From Hyphococcus sp. (lineage in GTDB: Bacteria > Pseudomonadota > Alphaproteobacteria > Caulobacterales > Parvularculaceae): a stretch of DNA of 64,000 nt. The stretch is taken from assembly GCA_013002535.1 (NCBI GenBank), contig JABDJK010000008.1:1-64000 (forward strand), written 5' to 3'. The notes under the pieces were generated by a model. The model was given only the letters and a program-made list of their open reading frames with translations. It was not told where the DNA came from and ran no database searches. Numbering within the stretch: the first letter of the stretch is position 1; each line of letters opens with the position of its first letter. The translations under genes and the position numbers were made by a program. Of the stretch, positions 17,543 to 26,480 are shown piece after piece.

Positions 17543-18106
17543 ATGAGCAACCGTCTTACAAAAATCGTGACCCGCGGCGGTGATAAGGGGGAGACATCTC
17601 TTGGCGACGGCAAGCGCGTTCCGAAAGATGATCCGCGCATCGCGCTCATTGGCGAAATTGATGAGCTCAATTCCTGGATCGGAGTTGTCCTGTCGCACAG
17701 TCCGGGCGCCGAAGTTCAAGGCGTGCTGCAGGGCGTACAGCACGACCTTTTCGATCTCGGCGGCGCGCTTTCCATGCCGGGCGCCCCGCTATTATCAGAC
17801 GCGCATCTCGCTCGCCTTGATGAAGCATCAGCGGCGTTGAATAAAGGCCTGCCGCCCGTGACGGAATTTATTTTGCCCGGCGGCGCCCCGTTATTGTCAT
17901 GGCTTCACATCGCCCGAACCACCGCACGGCGCGCGGAACGATCAATGGTTTCATTCGTTCGCGGTGACGCCGCGGCGGCAATGGCGGTCAAGTATTTGAA
18001 CCGTCTGTCGGATTATCTTTTCATTGCGGCAAGGTTTGAGGCGCGGCGCCTGAGCATTTCAGAAACTTTGTGGCGCAAGGAAGCGAGTATTCAATCGGAG
18101 GATTGA
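17543..18106 (+). CDS. Cob(I)yrinic acid a,c-diamide adenosyltransferase, PduO type
   Basis: Transfers the adenosyl group of ATP to cob(I)alamin to make adenosylcobalamin. 187 residues. The ATP-binding N-terminal motif TRGGDKGETSLGDGKRV and the later signatures GEIDELNSWIGV, RTTARRAERS and KYLNRLSDYLFIAAR are all present and complete. AAGGAA at 17531 fixes the ATG at 17543; the longer frame from 17468 runs through the terminator and is rejected. It is convergent with the B12 import operon, overlapping the end of the ATPase gene by 16 bases, and the two units together cover corrinoid import and activation. Confidence 0.94.
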   Translation: MSNRLTKIVTRGGDKGETSLGDGKRVPKDDPRIALIGEIDELNSWIGVVLSHSPGAEVQGVLQGVQHDLFDLGGALSMPGAPLLSDAHLARLDEASAALNKGLPPVTEFILPGGAPLLSWLHIARTTARRAERSMVSFVRGDAAAAMAVKYLNRLSDYLFIAARFEARRLSISETLWRKEASIQSED

Positions 18107-18879
18107 GGCTGCGAAAGCGGTGAGAGTGAGAGCCGTGCGGCGCCGCTTTTCACGTCAAATTTTCCGCGCACACTGAAAACATTGCGCAATAATTCTTCCG
18201 TCATTACGTCTTCGGGCGCCCCGTCGCCGACAATTGCGCCCTTGTCTATGACAAGAATTTTCGTTGCGTATCGCGCCGCGAGATCAAGATCATGGAGGGC
18301 GGCGATGACAAGCCGTCCATTTGCCGCTTTTTTTTGTAGAAGCGCCATAACCGAAAGTTGATGCGCCGGGTCAAGGGCGGCGGTCGGCTCATCGGCAATC
18401 AGGACCGGCGTCTTCCCGGCGAGCGCCCGCGCGAAATGGACCCGCGCCAACTCACCGCCTGACAAGGTCGCTGCGGACCGGTCTGCGAGATGTTGAACGC
18501 CGGCCTCCGTCATTGCGCTTTCAACGACTGCGCTGTTTGCAGCGCGCGCGTCGCCGCCGCCATAGGCGAAACGCCCGAGGGCGACAATCGCGCGCACCGG
18601 CATCGCCCAATAAACCGGCCGTGATTGCGGCAGATAACTGAGGCGCCGCGCGCGCTCCATTGGCGACAGCGCGGTGATGTCATTGCCGAAGAGTTTCACC
18701 ATGCCGGCGTCAACGCAGAGCAATCCGGCGGCGGCGCGCAGCAAGGTCGATTTCCCGGCCCCGTTCGGGCCTATAACGGCGATAAATTCGCCCGAATTTG
18801 CGCAGAAACTCGCCCCACGCAAAATTTCGGCGCCGTCAATTTTGACGCTGATATCTTTGATGGATAGCGCCGCGTTCAT
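18091..18879 (-). CDS. btuD: B12/iron-siderophore-type ABC transporter ATPase (BtuD-like)
   Basis: 262-residue ATPase powering the importer. Walker A GPNGAGKSTLL at about 37-47, signature TLSGGELARVHFARAL and Walker B VLIADEPTAALD are intact, followed by the switch His in ALHDLDLAARYA. It is the last gene of a four-gene minus-strand operon and starts within the stop of the permease gene (four-base overlap). The family (FepC/BtuD/HmuV) cannot by itself tell B12 from haem or siderophore; the cobalamin riboswitch ahead of the operon makes corrinoid the likely cargo. HmuV-like features cannot be excluded. Confidence 0.88.
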   Translation of the reverse strand: MNAALSIKDISVKIDGAEILRGASFCANSGEFIAVIGPNGAGKSTLLRAAAGLLCVDAGMVKLFGNDITALSPMERARRLSYLPQSRPVYWAMPVRAIVALGRFAYGGGDARAANSAVVESAMTEAGVQHLADRSAATLSGGELARVHFARALAGKTPVLIADEPTAALDPAHQLSVMALLQKKAANGRLVIAALHDLDLAARYATKILVIDKGAIVGDGAPEDVMTEELLRNVFSVRGKFDVKSGAARLSLSPLSQPQSSD

Positions 18880-19877
18880 GCCGCCATCCTTTTCGTCGTG
18901 GCGGCAACCCAGACAAAGCCTGGCGCGCCGATAAGCGCGGCCGCGACACCGAGCTTTAACTCCTGATCAAACGGCAGAATGCGAACAAACAAATCCGCAG
19001 CCAGCAAAATAATGCCGCCAAGCAACGCGCTCGGCGCAATCAGCCGCGCAGGATCGTGTCCGACAAAGGGCCGGATCAAATGTGGGGCGACGATGCCGAC
19101 AAAACCAATGGCGCCCGCCAGCGATACAGAGGCGCCGACAAGAACCGCAGCCCCGGCGATAATCATTATGCGCACGCGCTTTAAGTCGGCCCCGAGGCTC
19201 GCCGCCGCGTCCTCGCCCAGCGTCAAAGCACGAAGCCCGCGCGCGGCGAAAGCGATGAAGGCAAGGCCAATCCCAACAAAAGGCAGCGCGATGGCGAGAT
19301 CGCGAAAGCTTCGGTTGGCGACAGTGCCGAATAGCCAGTTGATGAGATCAGACAAGGCAAACGGGTTCGGCGACATATTCATCACCAGCGAGGTCAAGGC
19401 GCCGGCGAAGGACGACAGACCAACGCCGATCAGGATCAGCCGCGCAGTGGACACGCGCCCGGCGCCCAGCAAGTAAAGCGCCGCGGTGGCGCCAAGGGCG
19501 AACAAAATTGTCGCGGCTGGGACAACCCAAAATCCCAGCATGGCGACGTTAAAATAGATAACGATGACGGCGCCCAGCGCCGACGCCGCCGATACCCCGA
19601 GAACGCCGGGGTCGGCGAGGGGATTGCGTAACAAACCCTGCAGCGCCGCGCCCGCCGCGCCGAGACTGGCGCCAGCGATGAAAGCGGCGAGGGCGCGCGG
19701 CAATCTGATTTCGCGAACGATCATCGCTTCCGGGGTATCAGCCCCGGTGAACAATCCAGTGAGAATCGATGAAGGCGACAGCGTCGCTGATCCTAACAAC
19801 AGGGAAACGAAGACCAGCCCAAGCGATGTGAAAGCGAGGCCGGATAAAACGCGCCAATCTTTTGCGACAGCGTTCAT
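18876..19877 (-). CDS. btuC: B12-type ABC transporter permease (BtuC/FecCD family)
   Basis: 333-residue inner-membrane permease of the FecCD family with about nine or ten helices. Family motifs are LPRALAAFIAGASLGAAGAALQGLLRNPLADPGVLGVSAASALGAV at the N-terminal third (signature for this family) and GFVGIVAPHLIRPFVGHDPARLIAPSALLGG, the ATPase-coupling loop, in the C-terminal third. Its ATG overlaps the stop of the binding-protein gene, and its own end overlaps the ATPase start. It should form a homodimer with two BtuD-like ATPases. Confidence 0.9.
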   Translation of the reverse strand: MNAVAKDWRVLSGLAFTSLGLVFVSLLLGSATLSPSSILTGLFTGADTPEAMIVREIRLPRALAAFIAGASLGAAGAALQGLLRNPLADPGVLGVSAASALGAVIVIYFNVAMLGFWVVPAATILFALGATAALYLLGAGRVSTARLILIGVGLSSFAGALTSLVMNMSPNPFALSDLINWLFGTVANRSFRDLAIALPFVGIGLAFIAFAARGLRALTLGEDAAASLGADLKRVRIMIIAGAAVLVGASVSLAGAIGFVGIVAPHLIRPFVGHDPARLIAPSALLGGIILLAADLFVRILPFDQELKLGVAAALIGAPGFVWVAATTKRMAA

Positions 19878-20704
19878 TGCTCAAAATCCTTGGCGGCGTT
19901 GGCGATCGCTTCGGCGCCGTCAACAGCGAACCACGCGGCGCAGGAAAGAATATCGGCGCTCAAATTTACGGTCGGTGTTTTGGCGAACATATCTGCAAAA
20001 GCAGGATGTCGTCCCGCCGACCAGTGGTTGGATTTCTCGGCGCCAGCGTCAAAGAACCCGGCGACGACAAAACCCGGCGGCGATAAGACCAAATTTTCGA
20101 CTGATAGCGACGGCCAGTACGACAGGCCCATCACCGCCGCCCCGTTCTTCAGCCCCGCGGCTTCGATCATGGCGTGGATCATGGTTTGATCGCCCGCCGT
20201 GACGCCGCCGGGCGTTACATAAAGCGCGCTTTGGTCGTCGATTTCGATTTCTCGCAAGCGCGCGAGCCGCGCATTCATTTCTTCGATGAGCGCGTCGCCG
20301 CGCGCCTCTTGCTCAAGCGCAGCCGCGGCGATGCGGATCGATTGCGCGACGCCTTTAAAGTTTGTTGGAAAACCAATGGAAACAACTTCTGCGCCAAAAC
20401 GGCCGAAGGCGTTTTCCGCCTCGGTCCCGCCGCCCCATTGCCGCAAAACGACATCTGGCGCCAGCAACAGAACTTCCTCTGTTCGCGGACGAACTTGTCG
20501 ATGTTCTCGCGCTTCATCGCGCATATAGGAATCGGCCTCGTCGGCGCCGGGAGAGACGGCGATGATCTGTTCCGGGTCGGCGAGTTTTAAAAGATATTGA
20601 TCCGCGCAATAATCGAGCGATATGGCGCGTGGCTTGGCGGCGGCGCTGGAAATCAATGCGGCTGAGAAAATTATCGCCGCCAGATATTTAATAAGCCATC
20701 TCAC
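19874..20704 (-). CDS. btuF: Periplasmic corrinoid-binding protein (BtuF-like)
   Basis: 276-residue periplasmic substrate-binding protein of the helical-backbone class that delivers substrate to the BtuC/FecCD permease. Signal peptide at 1-23 (hydrophobic helix ending SSAAA), then AISLDYCADQYLLKLADPEQIIAVS and the second lobe with GLSYWPSLSVENLVLSPPGFVV. The DYCADQYLL start of the mature protein is typical of cobalamin-operon members of this family. Its ATG overlaps the end of the receptor gene by four bases, so expression is coupled to the receptor. Substrate assignment rests on the riboswitch. Confidence 0.85.
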   Translation of the reverse strand: MRWLIKYLAAIIFSAALISSAAAKPRAISLDYCADQYLLKLADPEQIIAVSPGADEADSYMRDEAREHRQVRPRTEEVLLLAPDVVLRQWGGGTEAENAFGRFGAEVVSIGFPTNFKGVAQSIRIAAAALEQEARGDALIEEMNARLARLREIEIDDQSALYVTPGGVTAGDQTMIHAMIEAAGLKNGAAVMGLSYWPSLSVENLVLSPPGFVVAGFFDAGAEKSNHWSAGRHPAFADMFAKTPTVNLSADILSCAAWFAVDGAEAIANAAKDFEQ

Positions 20705-22500
20705 AGGCGAACCCGCACGCCGCCATAGGCCGAGCGTCCGGGCTCCGCGTATCCTGAAACATCCTGATAGGTTTTATCGCCAATATTCTCAACGCGCCCG
20801 AAGATTTCAATTTGTTCTGTCAGTGCAAAACTGCCGCGCAGATCGACACGTGTGAAACTGTCATTGGATGTCGGGAAATCATTTTCGTCGCCATTGACGA
20901 TTAGAGACGCCGCGAGGGACAGGCGCTCAACCGGCGATAGGATAACGCTGGCCCCGCCCTGGTGTTTCGGCTGGCGCAATAGCTGCGTGCGCGTTCCTAC
21001 GTCAATCGCATCAATCAGACTGTAATGCGCGGTTGCGGAAAACCATTCAGCCGCTTGCCATTCCGCTTCGACCTCAAGTCCGCGCGAACGCGTTTCGTCG
21101 ATGTTGAAATAGCCGCTGCCGGCGAAATCAAAATCGATCTGGTCAGTGACGCGGGTATAGAAGAATGTGGTCTGTAGGCGCGCGTTTTCAATCGGGTGCA
21201 ACTCTACGCCAACATCAAAACCGTTCGCGCGTTCGGGGCTCAAATTCGGGTTGGGGATAAACCCGAATTGATCGAAGTTCAGCTCAAACAGGGTCGGTGC
21301 GCGAAAACCCTGTCCCCAGCTGCCGCGGAAAACCACTTCCGGTGCGACTTGCCACGCTGCAGAAACTCGCGCCGTTGTAGCGCCTTCAAAGTTTGAGTAC
21401 TCGTCGCGCCGAACGCCGCCGGAGACGGTTAGCGTGTCGCTCGCGCGCGCTTCAAGGAGCGCGAAGGCGGCCCCGTTGCTGGCGCTCTCATCAACGCCGG
21501 AAACATCGACGGAAAATCGTTCGACTTCCACGCCGGCGATGAGCGACAAACGCTCCGACAACGCGATGTCGGTAATATAATCGGCGCTGAGCCGGTCGCC
21601 GGTCGCGGCGAAAATTTCAAAACCGGCATCGACATTGTTCCTGTCGATGGCGGTGAAGGAAACTGTAAAAACGCCGTCAGCCCGCGCCGCATCATGGGCG
21701 AGGCTGGCGACGACGGCGTAGTCTTGCGTGTTTTCAACGGCGTCGGCGTCACCGAGAGAAAAATCCGGTGGGGGGAAACCGTCAATCTCGGCGCGGGAAT
21801 CACTGACGCGGGCGTTCACTTGCCCGCGCCAAGTCTCATCCAGTTTCATGCCGCCCGCCAGCGACGCGGCGATTGAACGAAATCCATCATCCTCGGTTCC
21901 AACTGCGGCGCGTGAGAACCCATTGGTGTGAATGCCGGAGACTGTGAGGCGTGAGAAATTTTCATCGTCCCCCAGTGACAAATTCGCGCCGCCGCGCACC
22001 GTGCCGAACGATCCGCCCTCGGCGAAGGCGGAAACGCCGGCGTGTCTATTCGTCGTGATGGAAATGACGCCGCCGATGGCGTCGGCGCCGTAAACAAGGC
22101 TTTGCGGCCCGCGCAAAACTTCGATGCGGTCAATATCGACAACGTCGAGATTGGCGAAGTTAAACCCGCCTTGCGGTGCTGACGGATCATTCACAACAAC
22201 GCCGTCAACCACCACCAGCGTTTGCCCGCTGCCGGCGCCGCGAATGCGCGCGCTGGCGACCCCGCCAATGGACGAGTTGCGCGCGATGGAAACCCCAGTG
22301 GTGTCGCGCAACGCGTCGGCGACGAAATTATATTGCCGCGCTTCGATCTCTTCAGCGGTTATGATCGAGACAGAGGAGCCGGTTTGCGCGGCAAGGCGCG
22401 GGGTTCGCGTGGCCGAGACGATGATTTCTTCGGCGGCGGCAAAATCCGGGGCGAGGCCGACGGATAAAAATAGGGCGGGGAATAATTTGATGGTCTCCAC
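20701..22500 (-). CDS. btuB: TonB-dependent vitamin B12 receptor (BtuB-like)
   Basis: 599-residue outer-membrane receptor that takes up cobalamin with TonB-ExbBD energy. A short signal peptide is followed by a TonB box at about residues 24-32 (EEIIVSATRTP), the plug domain (SVSIITAEEIEARQ to RIEVLRGPQSLVYGADAIGGVISITT) and a 22-strand barrel ending in an aromatic-terminated strand (GGVRVRL). The start is GTG with GAGGAG seven bases upstream; no better ATG exists. It heads the operon btuB-btuF-btuC-btuD, each junction overlapping by four bases, and is preceded by a cobalamin riboswitch, which supports B12 over other TonB substrates. Confidence 0.92.
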   Translation of the reverse strand: METIKLFPALFLSVGLAPDFAAAEEIIVSATRTPRLAAQTGSSVSIITAEEIEARQYNFVADALRDTTGVSIARNSSIGGVASARIRGAGSGQTLVVVDGVVVNDPSAPQGGFNFANLDVVDIDRIEVLRGPQSLVYGADAIGGVISITTNRHAGVSAFAEGGSFGTVRGGANLSLGDDENFSRLTVSGIHTNGFSRAAVGTEDDGFRSIAASLAGGMKLDETWRGQVNARVSDSRAEIDGFPPPDFSLGDADAVENTQDYAVVASLAHDAARADGVFTVSFTAIDRNNVDAGFEIFAATGDRLSADYITDIALSERLSLIAGVEVERFSVDVSGVDESASNGAAFALLEARASDTLTVSGGVRRDEYSNFEGATTARVSAAWQVAPEVVFRGSWGQGFRAPTLFELNFDQFGFIPNPNLSPERANGFDVGVELHPIENARLQTTFFYTRVTDQIDFDFAGSGYFNIDETRSRGLEVEAEWQAAEWFSATAHYSLIDAIDVGTRTQLLRQPKHQGGASVILSPVERLSLAASLIVNGDENDFPTSNDSFTRVDLRGSFALTEQIEIFGRVENIGDKTYQDVSGYAEPGRSAYGGVRVRL

Positions 22501-22522
22501 GTGACGACTCCTCTAGCGCGAT

Positions 22523-22580
22523 GGCCGGTTAGCGAGATGTCGTCACGACGGGTGTCCGCTCCTCGCGCGCTAACCCGGCC
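22523..22580 (-). promoter_or_regulatory. Hairpin between riboswitch and btuB start (likely expression platform)
   Basis: On the minus strand, GGCCGGGTTAGCG at 22580-22568 pairs with CGCTAACCGGCC at 22534-22523 in a long GC stem. Its loop holds GTGACGAC (22546-22539), the exact complement of GTCGTCAC (22508-22501) lying between the Shine-Dalgarno and the GTG start. No T tract follows, so control of translation start is more likely than termination. This is inferred from sequence pairing only. Confidence 0.5.
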
Positions 22581-22595
22581 GCGAAAAGGACGACG

Positions 22596-22756
22596 CGACG
22601 GCAGGTCTCCTGGCTTGCGGAGGTAATCACGTCTCGCCGCCTTCCCGGTGATAAACACCAGTGGCTTTTGGCGGGACGCCGATCCGCTCACAGTTGCGGG
22701 CACAGCCGCGGATTTTAACCGCGTTCCCTATTCTCCCTCATCCGAGGGCACCGTCG
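22596..22756 (-). ncRNA. Cobalamin (AdoCbl) riboswitch
   Basis: The leader of the btu operon carries the conserved cobalamin-aptamer words in order on the minus strand: GGGAA then CGCGGTTAAAATCCGCGGCT, GCCCGCAACTGTGA, AAGCCACTGG, CACCGGGAAGGC and the B12-box-like AAGCCAGGAGACCTGCC. An outer stem CGACGG/CCGTCG closes the element at its ends. Adenosylcobalamin binding normally lowers expression of B12 uptake genes. It lies between the M28 peptidase stop (22795) and btuB, 95 bases before the start codon. Confidence 0.95.
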
Positions 22757-22794
22757 AAATTTTCTCTAGGCTTTTAAAGTGTCGTGATCAATCA

Positions 22795-24150
22795 TTAATC
22801 CCCAAAACTGCCCGCCGCGCCGGGGAACACCACCGGGCTTTCGGCGCCGTTTTTGGCCACTGATGAAACGCCGAAATAGTAATTGTCGATGACAACGTTA
22901 TTTAGCGTGAATTCGTCAACGTCGCCGACAAAGCGCGACCATTGCCATTGCGGCTGGTCGGTGAGGCGCCAGTGAACGCGGTAGCCGGCGAGGTTTCGCG
23001 CGGCGCGCCCTTCCGCTCTGGTCCATTTCAGCGTTGTTGAGGGCTCGACCGCGCCCTCAATTTCTACATTCGCCGGGAAGGGCGGCGCTGCGGCCATGCC
23101 CGCCAGTGACACAACGTTCAGTGCAGTGAGCTTTCGCGCGTAATCGAAGTCGACATGCTCCAGCGTATCGCCATAGTCGACGCCGTCTTCGGTGCGCAGA
23201 TCCTGGTGTTGCTGCGTATAGTTTTCATGGGCCTCCATAATTCTGACGCCCGCGAACCCGGCCTGGTTGAACGGGCGATGATGACCGCCGCGGCCAAACC
23301 GGTCGAGGCGATAGACCATCATGACGTCAAGATTGAGGATGTAATCGTCCGCCATCTTGTCGATGTAGCGCGCAAGATTGCGCGACGGCGAGTCCACTTC
23401 GCCGCCGGTAAAGCGGCGCCGGCGCGCGTCTTCTTCTGTTTCAACAAAGCGCGTGCCTTCGGAAAAAACCCGCGCCGTAGAATTGTCGATGACGCCGTCA
23501 ACGCCCTTGATGTTGCCGATCATGTCGTTGTTAAGGACGGCTTTGATGCGCCAGTCATTCTCGATCGCGTGGGCGGCAACGATCTTGCCGCCGAACAATC
23601 CCTGTTCTTCTCCAGACAAGGCGGCATAGGCGATAGATCCGTCGAATTTGTGTTTCGACAAAACTCGCGCGGCCTCCAAAACGCCGGCAAGGCCAGAGGC
23701 GTTGTCGTTTGCGCCGGGGCTGTCGGAGGTTCCGTCGAGCGGGTCAGTGACGCGCGAATCGATGTCGCCGCTCATCATCACCAGGCGGTCGGGATCGCGC
23801 CGACCGCGCTGGATGGCGACGACGCTGACGACTTCGGTGCGTTCCGGAATGCGGCGCTCGCCCTCGACGAAGTCAGAGACGTACATAACCTCAAGGCATC
23901 CGCCGCAATCATCCGAAATTTTTTCAAATTCTGCTTTGACCCAGCGCCGGGCCGCGCCAATGCCGCGGGTCGCCGATTCGGTCTCAGACAAGGTGTGCCG
24001 TGTGCCGAAATTCACCAGCGTCTCAACGTCGGCGGCGATTCTATCTGCGGAAACAGCATCGTGGAGCGCATACAGCGTTTCATCGATTTCCCCAGCCTGG
24101 GTCTGCGAAATTACCGCAGCTGCGGCGGCGATGATTCCAAACTTGCGCAT
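22795..24150 (-). CDS. Secreted M28-family aminopeptidase with Fn3-like tail
   Basis: 451-residue exported peptidase of the M28 family. The ATG at 24150 gives a signal peptide (MRKFGIIAAAAAVISQTQAG); a longer frame from 24207 places 19 residues before it and is rejected. The catalytic region shows MMSGDIDSR, SPGANDNASGLAG, ALSGEEQGLFGG, LNNDMIGN and FGRGGHHRPFNQAGF. Zinc ligands Asp, Glu, Asp and His are in place, but the usual first ligand His of GHxDS is an Asp here. The last 95 residues look like a fibronectin-III domain (LKWTRAEGRAARNLAGYRVHWR). Substrate is unknown, probably peptides in the periplasm. Confidence 0.85.
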   Translation of the reverse strand: MRKFGIIAAAAAVISQTQAGEIDETLYALHDAVSADRIAADVETLVNFGTRHTLSETESATRGIGAARRWVKAEFEKISDDCGGCLEVMYVSDFVEGERRIPERTEVVSVVAIQRGRRDPDRLVMMSGDIDSRVTDPLDGTSDSPGANDNASGLAGVLEAARVLSKHKFDGSIAYAALSGEEQGLFGGKIVAAHAIENDWRIKAVLNNDMIGNIKGVDGVIDNSTARVFSEGTRFVETEEDARRRRFTGGEVDSPSRNLARYIDKMADDYILNLDVMMVYRLDRFGRGGHHRPFNQAGFAGVRIMEAHENYTQQHQDLRTEDGVDYGDTLEHVDFDYARKLTALNVVSLAGMAAAPPFPANVEIEGAVEPSTTLKWTRAEGRAARNLAGYRVHWRLTDQPQWQWSRFVGDVDEFTLNNVVIDNYYFGVSSVAKNGAESPVVFPGAAGSFGD

Positions 24151-24405
24151 AATTAGGCTATCCCTGTTCAACCGTTTTAAATCAGCGGGGTTGTTGCAAA
24201 GCAGCAACCCTTTGACTGTAAATGCGCACGACTCTTGCCGACTGACCGCCGTTCAGGCAACATCATTAACGATTAATTATGGAATTCGGTTAAATCCGGT
24301 GGTAAATGCGCTATATTGCCCGGGATTGGCCGATGGGATGTATATGAGTTGAATGGCCGGTCGGCGGATTGGTCGCCTTTTTGATCCACCTGAGGAGGGG
24401 AAAAA

Positions 24406-25566
24406 ATGAAGTTGAAGACAACATTGCTAGCAGCAGCAGCCACAATGGCGATTGCACCTGCAGCGAACGCTTATGAGGGGCTTTATGGCGCGATCGGCGC
24501 TGGCCTCAATTACATGCAACCTGACCGCGACCTGAGCAACGATGCTCTAGGCTCCGCCGCCGGACCGCTTGTCTTTGACACCGATCAGGACTTTGACAAT
24601 GGCATCGGCGTTTACACAGCGCTTGGTTATGCCTGGGGCAATGATTGGCGCACGGAATTGGAATTTTCCCACCGTAACAATGACGTCCGTCACATTACAT
24701 CTGACCCTGCCGGCTACAGCGGCTTCCCTGCCGGAACTGTTGGCGGCGACGTTCGCACTTATGCGTTGATGTTGAACGTTCTTCGCGATTTTGATTTTGG
24801 CGAAGGCAATCCGGTCAAGCCGTATATTGGCGGTGGCGTTGGCTTTGCTGACGTTGGCTTCAATATCACCGGCAACAATCCTGCTGGTGCGCCTGTCAGC
24901 CCATCGACAATCGCATTCGGCCCGAACCGTCGCATGTTTGCATACCAAGGTATCGCTGGTTTGGCGTTCCCGTTGGCTGAACAGCTCGCTCTGGACGTTT
25001 CATATCGCTTCTTCGGCACGAAGAAAGTTGCCTATAACGCAGTCATCAACGGCGCAGCCGGTCAGGTTGAAGCCGGTTACCACACGCACAGCCTGTTCGC
25101 AGGTCTGCGTTGGAACTTTGGCGCAGCAGCTCCGGCAATTCAGTACAAAGATTGCTGGGACGGCTCGAGCGTACCAATGACATCTGAGTGCCCGCCGCAA
25201 GTCGTGGACACGCCGGACGTTGATCTCGATCCGATCGAGTTCACGGTTTACTTCGACTACGACAAGTCGAACCTGACACCGCAGGCATCTACGCTGGTTC
25301 AGGAAGCGTCGTCACGCGCGTTGCAGAACGACATCGACACCGTCGTTGTATCAGGCAACACTGATACGTCGGGTTCTTCTGCTTACAACAAGCTCTTGTC
25401 TGAGCGTCGTGCGCGCGTTGTACGCGATGCATTGATCGCAAATGGCGTCCCGGCGGATTCAATTCGCACGGAAGCTTATGGCGAGGACAACCCAGCCAAA
25501 CCTACCGCTGACGGTGTTCGTGAGCCGCTGAACCGCCGTTCAGAAGTTGTCATCAGCTTCGAATAA
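24406..25566 (+). CDS. OmpA-family outer-membrane protein (beta-barrel plus OmpA domain)
   Basis: 386-residue outer-membrane protein. Signal peptide (MKLKTTLLAAAATMAIAPAANA) is followed by an eight-strand-type barrel of about 220 residues (EGLYGAIGAGLNYMQP to HSLFAGLRWNFG), a Cys-containing linker and a C-terminal OmpA peptidoglycan-binding domain: FTVYFDYDKSNLTPQA, VVVSGNTDTSG, YNKLLSERRARVVRDALIANGVP and LNRRSEVVISFE. AGGAGGGGAAAA gives strong translation initiation. It is monocistronic, with its own terminator at 25589. The codon pattern is noticeably biased to frequent codons, as expected of an abundant protein. Confidence 0.93.
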   Translation: MKLKTTLLAAAATMAIAPAANAYEGLYGAIGAGLNYMQPDRDLSNDALGSAAGPLVFDTDQDFDNGIGVYTALGYAWGNDWRTELEFSHRNNDVRHITSDPAGYSGFPAGTVGGDVRTYALMLNVLRDFDFGEGNPVKPYIGGGVGFADVGFNITGNNPAGAPVSPSTIAFGPNRRMFAYQGIAGLAFPLAEQLALDVSYRFFGTKKVAYNAVINGAAGQVEAGYHTHSLFAGLRWNFGAAAPAIQYKDCWDGSSVPMTSECPPQVVDTPDVDLDPIEFTVYFDYDKSNLTPQASTLVQEASSRALQNDIDTVVVSGNTDTSGSSAYNKLLSERRARVVRDALIANGVPADSIRTEAYGEDNPAKPTADGVREPLNRRSEVVISFE

Positions 25567-25588
25567 GCGATAAGCATAAAAATATTAA

Positions 25589-25621
25589 ACCGGCGCGAGA
25601 ATTTCTCGCGCCGGTTTTTTT
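25589..25621 (+). terminator. Intrinsic terminator of the OmpA-family gene
   Basis: ACCGGCGCGAGA and TCTCGCGCCGGT form a 12-pair stem with a three-base loop, followed by a T run. Confidence 0.95.
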
Positions 25622-25685
25622 ATGCGCAGAATTTGCGTCGTGCGATGAGATCGCCGCCGGCGACCCATGCCGCGCAAATTATTTT

Positions 25686-26309
25686 TTACGTGCTATAAAG
25701 TTTGAAAAATGCGCGAACGCCCTGGTCGACTTGTTTCGCAATGGCGGCCGGAAGGTCTTTAGGCGCGGCGCCCATCAACAATCTTGTGTGAAGCGGTTCA
25801 GTAATAAGTACGCCCAATTGCCACAGCGCCGCTTTCGGATCGTCGATATCGAGGGAGCTGTTTTCAGCGATCTTGGCCAATAGCGGCGCGCATTGATCAA
25901 CCATCCATTGCGGACCGTGCTCCATATAGGTGCGGCCAATTTCGGGTGTCCGCTCCGCTTCAAAAGCGGCAATCCGTCGAAGCGACAACGCGTCCGGTTG
26001 AAATAGCCCTTCAACGAACTGGATGCTCAGCGATTTTATGAATTCCTCCGCCGGCACCGTCGGATCAATTTCCGCCATGTTAACTGGGACAAGACTTTTG
26101 CAGGTTTGCTCAATTGCGGCGCCGAACAATTCTTCCTTCGAGCGGAAACGGTTATAGACCGTCCGCTTGGAAACGGACGCGGTCAGCGCAATCTCGTCCA
26201 TACTCGCCGCGTCAAAGCCCTTGGTCAGGAACATCTTTCGCGCCGCGCCGACGATGGCCGCAGTTTTTTTGTCGCTGAAAAATTCAGCTTCTAAAGTCGG
26301 AGAAGTCAT
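25686..26309 (-). CDS. TetR/AcrR-family transcriptional regulator
   Basis: 207-residue repressor-type regulator. Residues about 14-60 form the TetR DNA-binding domain (AIVGAARKMFLTKGFDAASMDEIALTASVSKRTVYNRFRSKEELF); the rest is the variable ligand-binding and dimerisation region (TetR_C, AefR-like), with no predictable ligand. It is a lone gene; the divergent neighbour is the class A penicillin-binding protein at 26481, 171 bases away, and the convergent one is the OmpA-family gene. No clear operator palindrome was found. Confidence 0.88.
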   Translation of the reverse strand: MTSPTLEAEFFSDKKTAAIVGAARKMFLTKGFDAASMDEIALTASVSKRTVYNRFRSKEELFGAAIEQTCKSLVPVNMAEIDPTVPAEEFIKSLSIQFVEGLFQPDALSLRRIAAFEAERTPEIGRTYMEHGPQWMVDQCAPLLAKIAENSSLDIDDPKAALWQLGVLITEPLHTRLLMGAAPKDLPAAIAKQVDQGVRAFFKLYST

Positions 26310-26480
26310 TCAAAATCTTTTTGCGTGCTGCCCATCCGCCCAATTTGGCGCCCTTTTACAAGTATAGCCCTAAATTCGCTATTGCTGGCAAGGAAAAGCA
26401 GAGGATTTGCAGCCGGCGCGGTATGCGAAGTTAATAGGGCCGTTTACCTCCTGTTAACCCTGCGGTTCGATCCATGAATT

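Noticed and set aside
18979-19476. 165-codon plus-strand frame in the btuC gene
   Set aside because: It is antisense to a permease with complete family motifs and has a skewed composition typical of shadow frames.
23155-24156. 333-codon open frame on the plus strand
   Set aside because: It is antisense to the M28 peptidase, has no recognisable domain, and the peptidase frame has motifs and signal peptide; the long open frame follows from codon bias.
26440-26470. TTAA half-sites before the PBP gene as a CtrA box
   Set aside because: The second half-site does not match the seven-base spacing, so no full consensus is present.
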